Assembly: GCA_029204225.1 (NCBI GenBank)
Contig: CM055096.1
Location: 64,075,240-64,139,239 of the forward strand
Reading direction: 5' to 3'
Length of the DNA stretch: 64,000 bases
From: Diphasiastrum complanatum
Taxonomy: Eukaryota; Streptophyta; Lycopodiopsida; Lycopodiales; Lycopodiaceae
Made by a program: the position numbers and the translations under genes. A model generated the notes under the pieces. That model was not told the origin of the DNA. It saw only the letters and a program-made list of their open reading frames with translations, and ran no database searches. Shown here piece by piece: positions 1 through 9,899 of this stretch (position 1 is the first letter of the stretch; the number at the start of each line of letters is the position of its first letter).

Positions 1-588
1 CCAAATATAGGACCAATGAAAAGAACCCCAAGATAAGTGTATGATGATACAATCTCCAGTCGTTGTTCGTCAAAGATATGCTCTTGTCGCTGCATGAAGG
101 CCCTAGATGTATTGAAGACCATAACTTTGGTCTTCTCAATGTTAACCCCCAGACCCCATCTAGTACAAAAAGCATGAAGACTATCCAACTCCCTCAACTC
201 CCTTTGTAGACCCTCTCTAGTCGTAGAGTCTAGAACCACATCATTTGCATACAGGAGGATGGCAATTATTATATCCCCAAGCCTGCAACATGTACCACCA
301 CTCTACTGAATGACTTTCTCAAGCTCATCAATATATAGTCCAAATAGTGTGGGTGAGAGAGAGCAACCCTGCTTCACCCCAACGGTGCTCCATATATGCT
401 TTGAGATGCCTATGCCACTCCAGAAGCAGCCAAGAATTCCCTCGTAAAGTGCCATCACCGCCAGAACCGTATCAATGGAGAGACCAAGATCACGTAATCA
501 CTAGATGAAAAGAGAACGTGGAACATAATCAAAAGCTTTCTTGAAGTCAACAAAACAACAACAAACCCTCTATCTCCTATGTCTAGCG
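1..588 (-). mobile_element. LINE reverse-transcriptase fragment (non-LTR retrotransposon), truncated by the window edge
   Basis: Read on the minus strand, three broken frames give the finger-palm core of a LINE reverse transcriptase: a CCCFVDFKKAFDYVP block near 500-560, GVKQGCSLSPTLFGLYIDEL near 315-385, the catalytic region near 235-265 and a SSYTYLGVLF block near 30-65. The catalytic box reads YAND rather than YADD, so one metal-binding aspartate is lost. There is an in-frame stop near 505. The sequence resembles the RT relic at 40.96-41.88 kb more than the longer LINE at 4.3-8.3 kb. Its upstream edge abuts the copia pseudogene near 588. It is an inactive relic, and more of the element probably lies left of the window. 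Confidence 0.85.
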
Positions 589-2262
589 TCTTCCATTTGC
601 GAGAAGAGACATGGCTGTTGGACAGCCCAAAAAAGTCCCACGGTGACTGTTGTCAACTTTGCGGGACAACAAAGACACGTGCCTCTACAAAATCAGTGGA
701 CTATGCTGATTTTTCAGATTTTGCTTTTACATCTCATGGAGATATTGCGGAAGAACCTGATTTTTATGAGCAGGCCAAGGGAGTAAAATGTTGGGAGGAT
801 GTGATGCAAGATGAGTATGACTCACTCATGAAGAACCAGATTTGGGTTCTTGTTGATCTTCCTCATGGGAAAAAGGCAATTGGTTCTAAATGGGTATACA
901 AAATCAAGTATAAGGCAGATGGTACCATTGAAAGGTACAAGGCAAGGCTCGTTGCCAAAGGCTATGCTCAGCAAAAGGGGATTGATTATCAGGAGACTTT
1001 TTCTCCTACTGCTCGGATGACTACTGTGAGGGTAGTAACCTCTTTGGCTGCCCATTTTAGTTGGCGTTTGCAGCAACTTGACATAAAGACAACATTCCTC
1101 AATGGTGATCTCAATGAGGAAGTGTACCTTCAACAACCTGCTGGTTTTTTGGTTGAAGGCCAAGAAGATAAAGTTTGTCTTCTCAAGAAGGCACTTTATG
1201 GACTGAAGCAAGCTCCGAGGATGTGGTATCAAAAGATACATGTCTACTTTTGTGATCGAGGGTTTACTAATAGTCCTAGCGAATCTACTCTTTATGTCAA
1301 GCATACTTCAGACTATATCATCATTATTTTGCTTTATGTTGATGATATTATTATTACGGGAAGTAATGAGCAGCAGATTGATGCCGTAATACTTGATCTT
1401 GGTATGGTTTTTGAAACCTCAGATTTAGGCCTATTGCATTTTTATCTTGGTCTTGAATTTGTACAAGAAGGGGCTGAAATTTTCATCTCTCAAGAACGCT
1501 ACATTGGGCAGATTTTGAAGCGGTTCAAGATGGAAGATTGCAAGCCGGTTGCTACACCTATTGAGACAAGCCTAAAATTAAGTAGTCAAGGTGATGGTGA
1601 ACCATTTGATACTACTTTATATTGTCAAGCTATTGGCTGTCTCATTTACCTATGTAATTCAAGACCGAACATTTCTTATAGTGTCTCACTCATGAGTCAA
1701 TTCATGCATGCCCCGATGACATCACATTGGAAAGCATTGAAGAGGATCTTTCGATATCTTCAAGGAACAAGAAGTCATGGACTGGTTTTTCCTGCTTGTG
1801 ATGATGCATGTTTGGTTGGTTTTAGTGACTCGGATTGGGGTGGAGATCAAGACACTGGACGCTCTACAAGTGGACATTGCTTTTTCTATGGAAATTCTGC
1901 AATTTCGTGGTCAAGGCAAAAGTAACCCACTGTTGCTACTTCTTCTAGTGAGGCAGAATATAGAGCGATATTTTCAGCCACAACGGAGTGTTTATGGCTG
2001 AGAAGACTACTTGTTGACATGAAGTTTGGCGAGCCCTCAGCCACTCTTATCTTGAGTAATAGTCAAAGTGCTATTGCCATTGCACGGAATCCTATTTTTC
2101 ATGCGAGGACGAAGCACATCGAGATCCATTATTACTTTGTTCGGGAGAGACTTCATGATGGCGACATTTGACTTGAATATTGTACTACGGAGGATAATAT
2201 TGCGGACCTCTTCACTTAGGCGTTGCCTAGAGTCAGATTTGAAGCTTTATGCAAAGCTTTAA
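589..2262 (+). pseudogene. Ty1-copia pol relic: reverse transcriptase and RNase H
   Basis: This is a copia-type polyprotein C-terminus that would make cDNA in a virus-like particle. The RT opens with the W-E-x-x-M-x-x-E-Y region near 790, then IGSKWVYKIKYKADG, the QLDIKTTFLNGDLNEEVY block (the D-V-K-T-A-F-L-N region of copia RT) near 1075, LYGLKQAPRMW near 1195 and YVDDIIITGS near 1335. RNase H follows with SDSDWGGDQDTGRSTSG. A TAA at 1923-1925 interrupts it, but the same frame continues with SSSEAEYRAI, ARNPIFHARTKHIEIHYYF and LHDGDI, with further stops near 2169 and 2217. Gag, protease and integrase are missing. The 5' end is cut by the LINE relic near 588. It has the right order and is followed by a polypurine tract and LTR. 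Confidence 0.92.
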
Positions 2263-2323
2263 ATTTAATACCACACGTGGTGGTTTTATTACATAGTGAA
2301 GATTTCAATTTTTGCATTGTCAT

Positions 2324-2333
2324 TTAAGGAGGG
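2324..2333 (+). promoter_or_regulatory. polypurine tract of the copia element
   Basis: The run TTAAGGAGGG lies immediately before the TGTTAG start of the LTR, about 60 bp after the end of the RNase H frame. This is the expected position and composition of a copia plus-strand primer site. Confidence 0.8.
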
Positions 2334-2886
2334 TGTTAGAAATAAATGATTATGCTAAAGTTAATCCATAGGTTACTTTGACCCAAAAGGTCGAGATTTG
2401 TGTAACCATGGGTATTTAGTTATTTAGGCCATCTTAAGTTTATCTTAAGTTCAGTTGGACCCAATTTTGGTCATGTACTGACTCGTGGGTCCTTAGGGGT
2501 CTAATTTTGTTCAAGGACCCTATCTTGACTTTTGGGGGTGCCCTACATTTAGTAAGTGGTTAACCTTAGGGTTTGGTGGCATTTGGCCACATCCAGGTAG
2601 AGTACTTAGATGCTCATTGTCTATTCCATTTTGTACAGTTTGGCTAAGCATTGCTCTCCATTGCTCTTGTTGTTGTTTTCTCTCTCTCCATCACCTTCTC
2701 CATCTCCACGCAGCCATCATCTCCTCACTGCTTCCATTTCCATGCAACTCTCACTTCTTTTTAGCTTTCTTTGTGGCTAGATCTACCTTTTTTGTGCATG
2801 ACACTTTCTTGCATCACTTTTAGCTACTCGAAGCTTGTTTCTCAAGATTTCATTGCTGCTATCCTTTTGCAATAGATCCTCAACAG
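2334..2886 (+). repeat. 3' LTR of the copia element (right end tentative)
   Basis: The LTR begins TGTTAGAAATAAATG directly after the polypurine tract. The right end is placed at the CTCAACA ending at 2886, which gives an imperfect TGTTaG/TGTTgAG inverted end. No second full copy exists in the window to confirm it. The segment 2605-2680 is nearly identical to the reverse complement of 9826-9899, so the two copia elements at this end of the window share part of their LTR sequence. The LTR is rich in CT toward its centre. Nothing coding was seen inside. Confidence 0.6.
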
Positions 2887-3895
2887 TTTGAGTTTTGAAA
2901 ATTTGATTTTTTTTTTATCTCAAAGTTTTCGCAGTCTGTAAAATCCGTACAGTTCGTACGATTACGTACCGTAATGCAAGTACAGTCTGACGACTGCGTA
3001 GTGCTCTGTCTTACCTTCGATCTGAATCAATTTTCGGGTCAATCGGACTTCGTATGACAAAGTTACGCTCATTTTCGTAAAACTGCTTGATTAGGGTTTT
3101 GCTTTCTCTCTCATCTATCTCCTGCAAATCATCCTACGGCTTCGCTTTGCCTTCCTCCAGGCTTTGTCTTGCGCACAAAGCGTGCTAAGAAGTTTATGTC
3201 TACAGGCTCTCGCAAACGTCTTCGTACTTTGGAAATTGCATCCACCATGCAGATCGATTCTGTCAGCGCGCCACCGCCACAGGTTGCTGCTTCATCCTCA
3301 GCTGCTATGGGAGACACATGTCACACCTACACGCGGCACGCCACTCCTGAGAACATCTCCTCGTTGAATGAGTACATTTCTAAGCAATTAACCGCTTTTC
3401 TTTCACAACTCAATGAACTTCGTGCGGATTTGCTTACTAAGGCTGCCACAATTGACGCTCAACAGGCTGAAATTGCTTCTCTTCGTGCTGCGCTTAGTGC
3501 TTTGCAGAGGGACATCATCCCTAATATCTCCCGTGCTGTTGAGGATACTAAGGCATCCATGAGTAAGCTTCCCCTACTTGAGTGCCAGATACATGACACT
3601 GTTGAGTGCACTGCCCGGATTCCTGTTCTTGAACAGCTGCTTCATGAGACGGTGGAACATGTATAGAAAGTACCTACTCTCGAGCAAGAAGTACGTGAGA
3701 CCAAATGATGGGCTTCTACACTGAGATCGTCTACCACTTCTTCGTCTTCTGTAGCACCCTCCTTAGACACCACGGTACAAGGCGTCTTGGCAGAACAACA
3801 ACATCGGGATGACAAAAAGCTCAACTTAAGATTCCGGGGTCTTCCTACTGAGGGCACAACACTGTTGGCCCAAAGCATGTAGTCTTCTGGCCTCA
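2887..3895 (+). pseudogene. LINE ORF1 relic with 5' leader (coiled-coil RNA-binding protein)
   Basis: An ATG at 3196 opens a frame rich in basic residues (MSTGSRKRLRTLEI) followed by about 120 residues with heptad-like L/I spacing (FLSQLNELRADLLTK, EIASLRAALSALQRDI), which reads as a coiled coil. It meets a TAG at 3664-3666. The same frame then resumes, and after another stop near 3705 reads DDKKLNLRFRGLPTEG, which resembles the start of the RNA-recognition domain of L1-type ORF1 proteins. ORF1 of LINEs coats the element RNA. A separate minus-strand piece of a similar ORF1 (later part) is found at 8121-8328. The segment 2940-3000 upstream contains short imperfect palindromes. There is no ORF2 in this orientation, so this is a truncated copy. 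Confidence 0.65.
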
Positions 3896-4203
3896 GCCCC
3901 GGAATGATAGAATCTTAGTGATTCTCAAACTCGGAGTAGACTAATCTTATTAGTACTAACACAAAACACCAAACACAAAAGGAAGAAGAAGAATCACAAG
4001 AACAATGAACTAAGATAATCTGAATTGATTCCACTTGAATGAGGGCGCCCATCTGCTCTTATAGAGACTAGACATGCTTTACGCCAAAAGCTATTTGCCT
4101 ACTATACCATTTGGTAAAAGCAATTATGCTAATTACTAAGTCTCAAGAATAGCAATCTATGTTAGCATTGACTTATACTAAAAATAGAAATAGGCCTTTG
4201 AAC
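3896..4203 (-). repeat. LTR-like remnant, minus strand
   Basis: No coding potential was seen. On the minus strand there is a TATA-like CTCTATAAGAGC near 4058-4069, next to a GGGCGCCC palindrome at 4043-4050. The palindrome is the same motif that recurs in the LTR and leader at 9.25-9.77 kb. I read it as part of an LTR promoter region from a related element, but no terminal repeats confirm this. Confidence 0.35.
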
Positions 4204-4290
4204 TGTAGGAAAGCAAGAGTCAAGTCACCAAGATCTAGTTATCAATCAATCTCCACAGAAAACAAGAGAGAAGAGGCTGGGCGCCCAACT

Positions 4291-4346
<56 letters not shown>
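4204..4346 (-). repeat. 3' LTR fragment of the minus-strand copia element, ending in (GA)n
   Basis: The 89 bp from TGTAGGAAAGC (4204) to the start of a (GA)n tract (4293-4346) are almost identical to 9686-9775 plus its own (GA)n. The copy at 9686 is followed on the minus strand by a primer binding site, while this one is not, as expected if this is the 3' LTR and that one the 5' LTR. The upstream part of this LTR is missing: the LINE tail starts straight after the GA tract. Confidence 0.75.
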
Positions 4347-4350
<4 letters not shown>

Positions 4351-4589
4351 TTTATTAACGTCTTTTGGGCACCCGTGGGTGCATAAGACCAAAAAGAAAA
4401 TATGTACAAGCAACAGTGGGAGCATCATCCATAGGAGGACGTGGCCGTAAAATGCTATAAACTAGCTACGAATGAAAGTAGAACAAAGCAGAAGTGAAAT
4501 AAGCCCACAACCCGGGCCAGGTATAACAGAAGAACTACAGAAAAAGTACCAATGCCCACAACCCGGGCCAGGTGGAGAATAAGTACATA

Positions 4590-5132
4590 TCAGCGAAAGT
4601 AAGTGTGAAGTGTTCGCTGAGTGGACCGTACAGTGGGCCCCGATGGAGGCGAGTGCCGACTACATCTGGACTTTTTCAGCGGTGGCATAGCGATAGGAAT
4701 CTCATCATCGGAGTCATCAGCATGTGCTCGAGTCCGAAAGAAGCCAGTGAGAAGCAGCTGCCGGGAGTCTAACCCCAGGTGATCTGGTACAGGCAGATGA
4801 GACTGACGGAGAGTAAGCATCTCACGAACAAGAAGTTCCAAGCAACAAGCATCCGGATAGGAGACAAAACTGCGAAGTGTATGTGGGCCACCGCAAAAGA
4901 GACAATAATACCTCCCCCGTATCTTATAATACAACAGACATCTGAGGAAGAAATGGGCTTCATCTTCCACCTCCTGCAATGAGCACAAGCGACATAGATG
5001 ACGCTCCTGGGGGATATCCCATGCACGACCGGCCTCAATAGCAAGCTGATGAGAGGAAATGTGCAACTGCCCAAGACGATAGCGCAGGCGGTGTGATAGG
5101 GGCTGTGAGAGATAGAGCGGCAACAATGGCAA
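4590..5132 (-). pseudogene. LINE ORF2 C-terminal domain with zinc knuckle
   Basis: The frame reads RYRLGQLHISSHQLAIEAGR, then IPQERHLCRLC...EVEDEAHFFLRC. The C-x2-C then H-x4-C arrangement is the C-terminal zinc-binding (zf-RVT type) motif that follows the RT thumb in many LINEs and is thought to help bind the target or template. The protein continues about 90 residues to a stop near 4590. It overlaps the RT frame (5035-6590) by a frameshift near 5100. Together they would form one ORF2. Confidence 0.75.
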
Positions 5133-6590
5133 ACCAGAAGGATCCAGAGAGAGGAAGTGTGTCTGGTAATAGCTCAGTCAAATACGGGAAGGTGGGAGGG
5201 AGCTCCAAGTCTACTGCATATATCGACGGTAAGTAGCCTCGGATATACGAATGCGTACCACGAGGAAGATCCATGATAGAGATGCCCAGATGTCGTAAGA
5301 GATCAGACGCCTGTTGGTACCAGGATAGCTTGGCATGGGAATCAGCTAGGACACGTGAAGAAGTAATCGCAACAACTATGTATCTATTTGGGTGAAATGC
5401 ACGAATCTTTTGAAGCCGCTGAAGAAAAAGAATAAGGCGGAAAAAGCCCTCAAGGATGATCGGAGGAGTAGCAAACTCAGCACATAGGATATCATGAGGG
5501 GTGGTAGTCTTGGCACGTATCATGCGACCCAACATAGTGGCCTGAATGCGGGAAATGCCTGCCCAGTCCCGGAGAGAAAGTCCTGGCAACCAAATCTCGG
5601 AGGCATACATCACTGCTGGAACCACCCGTGTGTGAAACAACTGGCATCTAGTAGCGGGATCAAAAATATGATTCATTGTACAACCACGCTCGAACTGGAC
5701 CAATGCTGAAAGACCGGAGGAAATGTGCGCAAATGCAGCCTGGCGGAAATCAAGAAGGGGCGCAGTAAACATGACTCCCAAGTAAGTATAAGAGGCAACA
5801 ATGTCAACTTCATGGCCGTCATAGAAGAATTGATAATTGTGAAGGCTTTGTCGATTGGTGTTGAAAATCATGATCTTCGTCTTTCTGAAGTTAACAGAGA
5901 GACCCCAAGCAACACAAAACCGATGTAAGACCTGTAAGTGACACTGCAACCCTTCTGGTGAGGAAGAAAGCGGAACAATGTCATCAGCATAAAGCATAAT
6001 GGGGATGAGCAAAAGAGCCAGCGGGCAACCATCTCCACCTTCTTCACAAATGAGGCGCTCAAGATCATCAATATAAAGTGCAAAGAGCGGAGGGGATAGT
6101 GGACAGTCTTGCTTGACGCCAACAGTGCTACGGATGGGAGAAGACAAATCAGTACCCAGCCGAATACGTGCTAGAACTCTCTCATACAGAGCAACCACTG
6201 CCGCGAGAATAGAGTCGGAAAAGCCAAGCTGACGTAGTCTGCTGATCAAAAGATGAAGGGGAACAATATCAAAGGCCTTAGAGAGAGCAACGAAACAAGC
6301 AAATACCTTCTTGCCCATATGCTTTTCCTCCTCAATGATAGTACGTAGAGTGAGGACATGATCAAGAGTGCTATAACCCCGGCGGAAGCTAGCCTGGCCA
6401 GTCGCATATAACAGTCGAGAATGTGTAACGAAGTTCTGGAGAATAGTGGCGTACAACTTGGCCATGGTATGACCAATCATAATAGTGCGATAGTTGTGGA
6501 CATTCATGGCATCGCCTGCTTTAAGAATGGGATGAAGGAGATTGATGGCCCAAGGTATGGGGAAATCATCAACGACAGAGGTGGTTGAAA
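5035..6590 (-). pseudogene. LINE ORF2 reverse-transcriptase domain
   Basis: The RT copies element RNA at a nicked target. The frame carries YRTIMIGHTMAKLYATIL, the QASFRRGYSTLDHV block, a degraded CFVALSKAFDIVP (the usual palm motif has FVDF-KAFD; here the first Asp is replaced), GVKQDCPLSPPLFALYIDDL, an intact IMLYADDIVPLS catalytic box near 5980-6000 and ASYTYLGVMF. This stretch is open for about 500 codons, unusual in this window. It is joined to the endonuclease frame by a shift near 6580: FLARCFNHLCR ends one frame and IPWAINLLHPILKAGD continues in the other. Confidence 0.88.
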
Positions 6591-8068
6591 CAGCGGGCCA
6601 GGAAAGGGGAGGCGAGTTTGGCAATTGGTTTGAGGAGCTCGGCTGAAAGGAGGTCAATGTCAGACGTACAATTGTTCTTGAGTTTGCAGATGGTGGCTTC
6701 AACCATGTCAGGAGAAAAGAGGTCACAGTGGGTAGGACGAGAAGAAAGAGAGATGGAAGGGTGAGCAGTTGTATATAGGTTGGTTGCATAGTCAACCCAG
6801 GATTGAAGTGGGATGGGTGCAATGGATAGGGGCTTATGAAGATAGATCTTCCGAAAAGTAGCCGAGGAAGTAGAGTGGAGGGAGCGAAGGAGGTAGGAGG
6901 AACGGGAAGAAAAGTAGGCCACTTTCTTTTTGCGGAGAAGGGAACAAAGCTGCTTTTCTACGGAAGAAGACAGTGCAGAATTGGAGAATTTGAGGAACTC
7001 GACATATTTCTGGAAGAAAAAACACTCGTTGTCATACCATTTATTATGGGTACGGCGATGAGAAGAGAAGCGGCGAGGGGGTGCAATGGCATGAGTGGCA
7101 GTAGTCAGGGCGTGTGTTAAAAAGGAGGCTTGGGTAGTGACATCAGAGGAGGAAGGAAAGTGGTCCAGAAGACGAGAGATGTGGGCAACATAGGCTTGGG
7201 ATTGATGAGGAGGTATACGATAGCGGGTGGGTCGAACAAAGAGGGAAGGTGGAGGAGAAGGCGGACTTGGCGCTGGGGAGAAGGAGAGGTAGAGTAGAGA
7301 GTGATCAGCGAGGACGGGGGTAGCGATGGTGAAGGATGCCAGGCGGGGCAATAAAGCAGGAGATGCAATGAAATAGTCCACTACGCTGTGACCGCCACCA
7401 AATGGGTGACAAGTATATGCAGAGGAGGACGGCCATTGAAGAAGACCATTGAGGATAATGAGACCGTGTGCTTGAGCCAACCTCAGAAGCTGTTCCCCAA
7501 AAAGAGTAATTGTCGCTGATGAGTCCTGAGAATAACGGGCATAAGAGGTATCCAACGGATGAAGAGAGTGTGTCAGCATAGAACTCAGTTTGGCGAGCGG
7601 TTGTGCGTGCGTTAAAGATCCCTGCAAGCAATACGTAACCCTGTAGAGAGATTCTAGCAACGTCGTCAGAAAGGGCCTATAAAGGATCACCTCCCAAATC
7701 CATAAACACTGAAGTGTGGGGAGCAAAGTAGCACATTGCAACAAACAAGTCTTGGTCCAGCCCCAAGAAGGATGCAGTAATCTGAAGCCACAAGTAACGG
7801 CCATAAGTATCTTGAGACACCAACCGAATAGAAGGAGTATACACCGACCTGTACAAACATGCAACTCCACCAGAGGCCCGAAGTATCCTGCCCTGTAGCA
7901 TAGGTTGTGGAGCATAAATCCACTGAAAACCAAAAATGTGCAGAAGTGGGTGTGTGGAAGACTCATATGTCTCTGCAAAAGGTAAAAAATCAGCCGAACA
8001 TAGATAGGTGTCAAGATCAGCCGCTGTAGAAGAGGTGGAGAGGCCGCCGCAATCCCAAAAAGCGAATG
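6569..8068 (-). pseudogene. LINE ORF2 apurinic-type endonuclease domain and linker, frameshifted
   Basis: The domain opens near 8068 with ITFAFWDCGGLS, the usual N-terminal strand of LINE endonucleases. It continues in shifting frames through FLPFAETYE (near 7975), ILRASGGVACLYR (near 7880), GRYLWLQI (near 7800) and LFVAMCYFAPH (near 7740). Then follow SVVDYFIASPALLP and FTIATPVLADHSLLYLSFSP (near 7290-7390), where D-H-S is the conserved catalytic-site end. After it comes a linker with THNKWYDNECFF and an LKNNCTSDIDLLSAELLK block leading into the RT. At least three frameshifts are needed to read it through. In an active element this domain nicks the target DNA for priming. Confidence 0.8.
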
Positions 8069-8120
8069 TGATGCTAGTCGGGGCTATCGGGCTGCTCCCA
8101 TGCCTGAGTACCCCAACTTC

Positions 8121-8328
8121 CTATTGACGCTTGGAGAAAAAGCGAGGGTTGCCATTTGTAAATACCACCCGTTGTTGTTTTGTCCTTGCCCATTGGCAGT
8201 GAGTAAGGTCATCATCTATGTAAATCTGAGAGCCTCGCAGAGTACGACGCGCACGAAGAACTGTTTGCCGGTCGTTTATAGTTTTGAATTTGACAAATAA
8301 TACCTTCGGATCATGCTGGAGGCGCCAA
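8121..8328 (-). pseudogene. LINE ORF1 C-terminal fragment
   Basis: The frame reads DPKVLFVKFKTINDRQTVLR, then ARRTLRGSQIYIDDDLTHCQ and ends NPRFFSKRQ. The R-x3-L-x2-R-x3-LRGS-IYI-DDLT pattern matches the C-terminal half of LINE ORF1 RNA-binding proteins. It is fused in frame to the copia gag residues upstream, so the visible chimera marks the point where the 5'-truncated LINE joined the gag at about 8328-8335. Confidence 0.7.
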
Positions 8329-8329
8329 G

Positions 8330-8972
8330 CATACTGGATACCTGCAAAATTTTGCCTGGTTTGCTCCTCTTGAAGAAGCAGCCCAACAAGTTCATCAAAG
8401 GAGAGTTGATGTCCCCTAAGAGAGATACTCAAAGATGAAACAAATGGAAGATAAGATGAAGGTAATGAGTTGAGAGTAATGGACCTCAATCATCTCATCA
8501 ATATTGAGAAGCTCCTCAGGAAGATCCTTGATCTTCGTCAAGTGATTGGTCACTTGATCCCCTTCTTGCATCTTCGACAAAGAAAGTTGATTTCTGAGAT
8601 ACACTACTCTTGCTGGATTTTTGACTCTATACATAGTATAAAGTGTATCCCACGCACTTTTAGATGTCTTACAAGACCTAATATGAGCTAAGATAGATCT
8701 TTTCACAGCAAGAGCAACCATAGAATGTGCTTGTGCATCCCATCCCACTTCTTTTGTTCTTTCGAAGATGGAGAAGATGATGTTGATGATGATGACCCAT
8801 GAGGTGTAGAAGGTGCCAAAGACGGAGGCCTTTCCTCATCACCATCGACCAAATCCCACAGCCCTTTCGCTATGAGAAGATTCTTCATCATGTAACTCCA
8901 CAAGTAGTAGTTTGTGTCATCCAACCGATCTTCACTAAACAAAGAACCGATAGCTTCCGATTCTTTAGCCAT
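8330..8972 (-). pseudogene. Ty1-copia gag fragment
   Basis: The frame starts MAKESEAIGSLFSEDRLDDT, then NYYLWSYMMKNLLIAKGLWD (the W-x11-L-W region of copia gag). After a shift near 8720 it reads ILAHIRSCKTSKSAWDTLY and VYLRNQLSLSKMQEGDQV. A second shift near 8490 leads to LNSLPSSYLPFVSSL and FDELVGLLLQEEQTR. It then stops at the LINE junction. Gag forms the particle. The zinc knuckle, protease, integrase and RT that should follow are absent, so the rest of the element was lost. Confidence 0.85.
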
Positions 8973-9239
8973 TACCTCCAACAAAATTTCTGCTTGTAGT
9001 AGATAGGAAAGAGAGCCTTTCCTCAACCAAATCTACTCAAGAAATTGCAGCAAACAAAGAGCTGAAAGTAGGAGCACAAGATGTCTTTCAATCTGCAACC
9101 AAAGTGCCCAAAAGATAATGGAAAGATGGCTGTCTTTCTACACAAAAAAACTAGCTTCTTGAAAATTAGGTTAGCTTCGATTGAAGCCTACATCAAAACC
9201 TAATTAGAAAGCCAAATAGTGTGATCAACACACACTCCA

Positions 9240-9673
9240 ATAGGGTTGTTGAAAGCGCCCTACTTCTTGCTGAGAATCTGTAAATTTCCAGCCACAAGTT
9301 GACCTAACCTTGAATAGGGTTTGCTGAATTTTGGGCACCCTCCTACACAAATGCAAACCTGAAAACAAAAACAACAAGATAAGGAGACACCACAACCAAA
9401 AATCAGTAGCAGGTTTTTGGGCGCCCTCCTCCAAACAAAACTTGCTAAAAACTGGTTGCATAAAAATCAGATTTGAGATTCTGATTTTTGGGTGCCACAA
9501 ATTGCTCCTCCAAGATCTTTGATGGGCGCCCTCCTTCAACCTAAAAAGAGAGACAAAAGCTGATCCAAACTCCACTTGGAAAGATCAGCAGGATGCTGAA
9601 ATTTCACAACAAAAAGCAGAGAAGCTCCTCTTCTGGTAGGGCGCCAGCATACAAGCTTGCTGCAGATCCGGTA
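9240..9673 (-). other. copia 5' leader with repeated GGGCGCCC palindromes
   Basis: This is the untranslated leader between primer site and gag of the minus-strand copia element. It carries five matches or near-matches to GGGCGCCC: 9333, 9419, 9490 (degenerate), 9524 and 9639, plus a half-match at 9255 and another full one in the LTR at 9761. Spacing is 34-115 bp. The flanks of some copies also resemble each other (TTTTGGGCGCCCTCCT at 9419 and similar at 9333). No ORF was credible. Confidence 0.6.
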
Positions 9674-9685
9674 GCTCTGATACCA
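9674..9685 (-). promoter_or_regulatory. copia primer binding site (initiator Met tRNA type)
   Basis: On the minus strand the sequence is TGGTATCAGAGC, directly after the LTR end CCTACA. This is the common plant copia primer site complementary to the 3' end of initiator methionine tRNA. Confidence 0.9.
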
Positions 9686-9773
9686 TGTAGGAAAGCAAGA
9701 GTCAAGTCACCAAGATCTAGTTATCAATCAATCTCCACAGAAAACAAGAGAGAAGAGGCTGGGCGCCCAACTC

Positions 9774-9828
<55 letters not shown>

Positions 9829-9899
9829 AGCAACAAGAACAATGGAGAGCAATGCTTAGCTAAACTGTACAAAATGGAATACACAATGAGCATCTAAGT
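9686..9899 (-). repeat. 5' LTR (3' portion) of the minus-strand copia element
   Basis: The LTR ends CCTACA at 9686, next to the primer site. Segment 9686-9775 plus (GA)n to 9826 duplicates 4204-4346. Segment 9826-9899 is the reverse complement of 2605-2680 in the plus-strand LTR. Homology stops at about 9899, so the upstream promoter-bearing part of the LTR is missing or too diverged to see. Confidence 0.75.

Larger units (their letters stand above)
4347..8328 (-). mobile_element. LINE (non-LTR retrotransposon), 5'-truncated, inserted into a copia gag
   Basis: Reading on the minus strand, the order is: tail of ORF1 (8328-8121), endonuclease (about 8068-7270), linker, reverse transcriptase (about 6590-5300), a C-terminal Cys/His knuckle (about 5010-4950), then a 3' UTR ending in AATAAAGC at about 4347. 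This is the standard layout of an L1/RTE-like LINE. The 5' edge cuts the copia gag frame after LLLQEEQTR (about 8330), and the 3' edge meets the GA tract of the copia 3' LTR. No poly-A tail is visible; the tail passes straight into (CT)n on the minus strand. Several frameshifts make it inactive as read. Confidence 0.85.

Noticed and set aside
822-1304. Minus-strand 160-codon ORF
   Set aside because: Antisense shadow of the copia reverse transcriptase.
6834-7120. Short ORFs on both strands
   Set aside because: Out-of-frame shadows of the LINE ORF2 linker.
2887-8328. Single LINE with a 5' inversion (twin priming)
   Set aside because: The plus-strand ORF1 piece lies beyond the 3' end of the minus-strand LINE, not next to its 5' end, and the two ORF1 pieces are separated by LTR sequence.
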